64,000 bases of DNA from an uncultured bacterium (GTDB taxonomy: Bacteria > Bacillota > Clostridia > Lachnospirales > Lachnospiraceae). The position numbers and the translations under genes were made by a program. The DNA is taken from the NCBI GenBank assembly GCA_947073545.1, contig CAMTMP010000003.1:106773-170772 (forward strand), read 5' to 3'. The stretch's first letter is position 1. Each line of letters begins with the position of its first letter. This document shows positions 61,099 through 64,000 of the stretch, piece by piece. The notes below the pieces were generated by a model that was not told the DNA's origin, did not search any database, and was given only the letters and a program-made list of their open reading frames with translations.

Positions 61099-62055
61099 AT
61101 GCAGGAGCAAAGATTACAGGCAGCGGTCGTTATGATTGTTTTTAATCGACTGGATACAACGCAGAAAGTGTTCGAACAGGTACGAATATCGAAACCGTCA
61201 AAGCTTTATATTATTTCTGACGCACCTCGTGCACAGCGAAAGGGAGAGAAGGAGAAGGTTGAAGAGGTCAGGCAGTATATAGAAACACATATTGACTGGG
61301 AGTGCGAGAAGTATTTTGAGTATGCGCAGGACAATATGGGATGTCAGCGGCGCGTGGCAAGCGGTCTTGATTTCGTCTTTCAGAAAGAAGAAATGGCCAT
61401 TATTTTAGAGGATGACTGTGTGCCGCGGCAGGAGTATTTTCGTTTTTGCGAAGAAATGCTCTTTCGGTATCGCGAGGATAGCAGAGTCATGATGGTATCC
61501 GGCGGGAATCTTGTGCCGGAATACAAAACGGAGGAACCATATCTGTTTTCCGTATTCTGCAGTATATGGGGATGGGCTACATGGAGACGTGCATGGGAGA
61601 AGTTTGATTTCTCTATGAAGGAATATCCGGCGTTTAGGAAAAAGAAGATTATATATCGGCTGTTTCCCGAATCGGCGGCCCAGATTATTGAGGGGGAAAT
61701 GGACCGGGTCTATGACGGGCGTATGAATTCGTGGGCCTATCGGTGGTTGCTAGCCCGTATGATTAACTCGGGTCTTGGAATCACGCCGTCTGTGAATCTG
61801 GTTGAAAATATCGGGTTTGGGAGGGCGGATGCCACGCATACAAAAGGAGAAAGTACAAGTTATCAGTTTGATATAGCAGCGATGGAGTTTCCTGTTCCGG
61901 CACGCAATACGGTTTACCGTGACTATGTTTATGAAAAAGCCATGGCATCCAAGCACTATCATGTAAATCCGGTTCAAAAGATGATTGTTCATTATCTGCC
62001 GGACGATACGGTAGCGAAAATCAAAAAACTGTATTATAAGATAAAGAGGAGCTAA
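61099..62055 (+). CDS. HlpA-like GT-A glycosyltransferase (right arm)
   Basis: 318 residues. AAVVMIVFNRLDTTQKVFEQV, YIISDAPR, MAIILEDDCVPRQEYFRFCEEML (EDD site) and CSIWGWATWRRAWEKFDF define the same family as the left-arm gene at 52256-53152; NLVENIGFGRADATHTKG matches its SLVRNIGQDGTGTHCK. The similarity is moderate, so this is an old pair and not a recent duplication. GAGGCAAAG precedes the ATG. Confidence 0.8.
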   Translation: MQEQRLQAAVVMIVFNRLDTTQKVFEQVRISKPSKLYIISDAPRAQRKGEKEKVEEVRQYIETHIDWECEKYFEYAQDNMGCQRRVASGLDFVFQKEEMAIILEDDCVPRQEYFRFCEEMLFRYREDSRVMMVSGGNLVPEYKTEEPYLFSVFCSIWGWATWRRAWEKFDFSMKEYPAFRKKKIIYRLFPESAAQIIEGEMDRVYDGRMNSWAYRWLLARMINSGLGITPSVNLVENIGFGRADATHTKGESTSYQFDIAAMEFPVPARNTVYRDYVYEKAMASKHYHVNPVQKMIVHYLPDDTVAKIKKLYYKIKRS

Positions 62056-62065
62056 AACAATTCAC

Positions 62066-63424
62066 ATGGGAGATCTGGTTTTTATTGTACCGGGCATTAT
62101 GGCGGTTTTACTGCTTGTCAGCATTTTTTTAAGAAAACATGTTATTTTTTTTCGTAAAACGTTGATGCCTGCCAGCATTATAGCCGGTATGATAGGATTC
62201 ATTCTGATGAATACGGGAGTTATACCCGTAGAGTAGAAGATTTTTGAAGACTTAGCGTTTCACATCATGAACCTGAGCTTTATGTCGATTACATTGGCTT
62301 CAACCAGAAAAGAGGAAGGCAGTCAAAGTAAGAAGGCATTTAAAGGCGGGCTATGGCTTGCGTTTATGTGGAGCGCTCTCTATTCCATGCAGGCCTTTTG
62401 CGGCGGAATGATCGGAGAACTTTGTAGAGTGGCTGGGGGCGGCTTTTCAGGTTTTCTGGGAAGCTTAAATGCATCCGGTTTTGCACAGGGTCCGGGACAG
62501 GCGCTAGCAATAGGACGAACATGGGAGAGCTTCGGGATCGCGAACGCTGCTCAGGTCGGCTGCTTTTATGCAGCGGTAGGATATTTGGCCGCTACCATAG
62601 TGGGAGTTCCCATATGCAACGCATTGAGAAAAAGCGGCAGAGTAGCGCCCGATGGCACCGGAGGATATGAACAGGAAATGGAATATGCCGTCTATACAGG
62701 GCGTGGTAAAACAATGGGATATCAAACCACTCACCGCTGTAATCTAGATACGCTGACAACACATGCGGCGGTTCTTATGGGTACATATCTGCTGACATAT
62801 CTGGTAGTAAAAGCAATATGTTCTGTCATATCAGACAAAAGCGTGGCGGATAACTTATACAATATGATGTTTGTTTGGGGCATTTTTGCGGCTAATATTG
62901 TAAGAGCTTTTATGCGAAAAACGCGATGTGATTATCTTATAGATCGTGAATTGCAGACGAGTATTACTAATTTTATGACAGATACGCTGATAGTAGCGTG
63001 CATGATGAGCATATCCATACAGATGATTACACATTATATGATCCCGATTATTTTGGTATGTATTGTAACTGTGGCGGTAACCGCAATAGTTGGTTTTATG
63101 TTTGCGGTAAGAAGCGGCGAATATTATGTGGAGCGGTTTATGGCATTGTTTGGTTTTGCGACCGGAACGGCGGTTACGGGAATGTTGCTTCTTCGCATGG
63201 TGGATTCAGAATATAAAACATTGGTAGCGGAGGAGATTGTCTGGTGGAATATTCTTCAGATGTTGACAGCGGTTGTTATGGGAATTGCAGTGATGGCGCC
63301 GCTGATTGGATTTTGGTCATGGATGGGTATTAATGTTTTGACCATGTTTCTGTGTTTTGGCGGAGCAGAGATATGCGGCAGAAAAATGAAAGGAACAGGG
63401 AGTACGAGATGCAGTCAAAAATAG
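62066..63424 (+). pseudogene. gltS: GltS-type sodium/glutamate symporter with in-frame stop
   Basis: ATG 62066 opens a frame of 56 codons (MGDLVFIVPGIMAVLLLVSIFLRK ... GFILMNTGVIPVE) that stops at TAG 62234-62236; the same frame then continues KIFEDLAFHIMNLSFMSITL without break to 63424. Joined, the 452 residues have the ten-helix layout and motifs of GltS (AFHIMNLSF, GPGQALAIG, KTMGYQTTHRCNLDTLTTHAA). One base change (for example to CAG or GAG) would repair it. A transporter of this kind is out of place in a glycan locus; it may carry an acidic building block, or a related solute. Internal start at 62267 is possible but lacks the first helices. Confidence 0.8.
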
Positions 63425-63963
63425 AGCAGATTAAGGCGAAAATTAGGACAGTTGGCGGATGGTTTTTTCCTAAGTTTGCCAGTAACTATATGTTTCGGGA
63501 AAGATTTCACAGAAATATAAATTTCAAAAATCCGATTTTTTTGGATGATAAATTGATGTGCCTCAAATTCGGTTTATATAAAAATAATCGGCAAGTAGCC
63601 GATTTGGCGGATAAGATCCGGGTGAGGGATTATGTGAAAAAGTGTGGACTTGCGGAAATTCTTGTGCCGGAGATTGCAGAGTACGGGAGCGCGGATGAGA
63701 TTATATGGGACGAACTGCCGGAGCAGTTTGTATTAAAGTGTAATCACGGTTGCGGCTATAATATTATTGTCCGCGAAAAGAGTAAATGTTCGGAAACAGA
63801 AGTAAAAGAAAGATTGCATTTTTGGATGAAGAAAAAGTATGGCGGATATACAGCAGAAATACATTACCGCCTAATCAAACCTGGCATTATCTGTGAGGAG
63901 TTTATTCCCGGGCTCGGAAATACAGGGGGAGACTGTCTGAAAACCCAAGAGCTGTTATGCTGA
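63409..63963 (+). CDS. TupA-like ATP-grasp protein, probably truncated
   Basis: 184 residues from ATG 63409 (GGGAG upstream), overlapping the GltS frame by 16 bases. NPIFLDDKLMCLKFGLYKNNRQVADLADKIRVRDYVKKCG and LPEQFVLKCNHGCGYNIIVREKSK are the TupA/teichuronopeptide-type ATP-grasp signatures; relatives are about 280-300 residues. The chain ends with PGLGNTGGDCLKTQELLC, just where the family normally continues into the second half of the ATP-grasp fold, so a frameshift, deletion or junction near 63925-63963 is likely. Another frame starts at ATG 63968 and runs off the window (MINPSVLIADD). Confidence 0.7.
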   Translation: MQSKIEQIKAKIRTVGGWFFPKFASNYMFRERFHRNINFKNPIFLDDKLMCLKFGLYKNNRQVADLADKIRVRDYVKKCGLAEILVPEIAEYGSADEIIWDELPEQFVLKCNHGCGYNIIVREKSKCSETEVKERLHFWMKKKYGGYTAEIHYRLIKPGIICEEFIPGLGNTGGDCLKTQELLC

Positions 63964-64000
63964 CTGAATGATAAATCCATCCGTTCTTATTGCGGATGAT

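Noticed and set aside
1..64000. CRISPR arrays, tRNA or rRNA genes, IS transposases
   Set aside because: No regularly spaced direct repeats, no tRNA or rRNA-like segments and no transposase-like proteins were recognised on either strand.

Overview
The window is part of a very large surface-polysaccharide (capsule or exopolysaccharide) biosynthesis locus. The organism looks like a low-to-mid GC Firmicute of the Clostridia, most like Lachnospiraceae. This rests on strong AGGAGG-type ribosome sites, tightly packed same-strand genes, CotH-type kinases inside a glycan locus, WecG/TagA-GT4 fusions, DUF2304/GT2 pairs, TupA-like ATP-grasp proteins and a Tn916-type tyrosine recombinase. No rRNA, tRNA, CRISPR array or IS element was seen. 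Apart from one block, every gene is on the + strand. The locus runs off both ends of the window.

Layout. (1) 1-14.2 kb: Wzy-like polymerase, TagA-GT4 fusion, CotH kinase 1, GT4s, a radical SAM enzyme, a frameshifted fucosyltransferase-like gene, a GT-D enzyme, a hexapeptide acetyltransferase and a flippase-type ABC transporter. Two copies of a long stem-loop repeat (7.1 and 11.5 kb) sit in the gaps. (2) 14.3-26.3 kb: GT-C membrane protein, GT2/DUF2304 pair, CotH kinase 2, three glycosyltransferases, UDP-GlcNAc 2-epimerase, aminotransferase and an asparagine-synthase-like protein. (3) 26.3-42.8 kb: a block with a CMP-sugar synthetase, an HMGL-type aldolase fused to an extra domain and a KdsC-like phosphatase, then five glycosyltransferases, a second ABC flippase, an acyltransferase and two large membrane proteins, closed by a terminator. 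(4) 42.9-51.1 kb: a second aldolase paralogue, a TPP enzyme and an SDR, then an AT-richer patch (P-loop kinase, GT-A enzyme), a GtrB-like GT2 and a GT8.

(5) 51.1-62.1 kb is the most striking part. A tyrosine recombinase gene lies inside a 1.36-kb segment bounded by 27-bp inverted repeats with one mismatch (55256-55282 and 56593-56619). Just inside the right repeat is a good outward promoter (TTGAAT, 16 bp, TATAAT). To the left, on the - strand, lie GT2, GT4, an HlpA-like GT and a pyruvyltransferase. To the right, on the + strand, lie paralogous GT2 and GT4, then an Fe-S protein, a pyruvyltransferase and an HlpA-like GT. I infer an either/or promoter-inversion switch choosing between two mirror-image glycosylation modules; as assembled, the right arm is on. 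The recombinase has Ser in place of the second catalytic Arg, so the switch may be locked or driven by another recombinase. (6) 62.1-64 kb shows decay: a GltS-type symporter with an in-frame stop and a shortened TupA-like gene.

How the parts work together (inference): nucleotide-sugar enzymes make GlcNAc/ManNAc-derived amino sugars and an unusual CMP-activated sugar. Cytoplasmic GTs build lipid-linked repeats, ABC flippases export them, GT-C proteins and the polymerase work outside the membrane, and CotH kinases, acyl-, acetyl- and pyruvyltransferases decorate the product.
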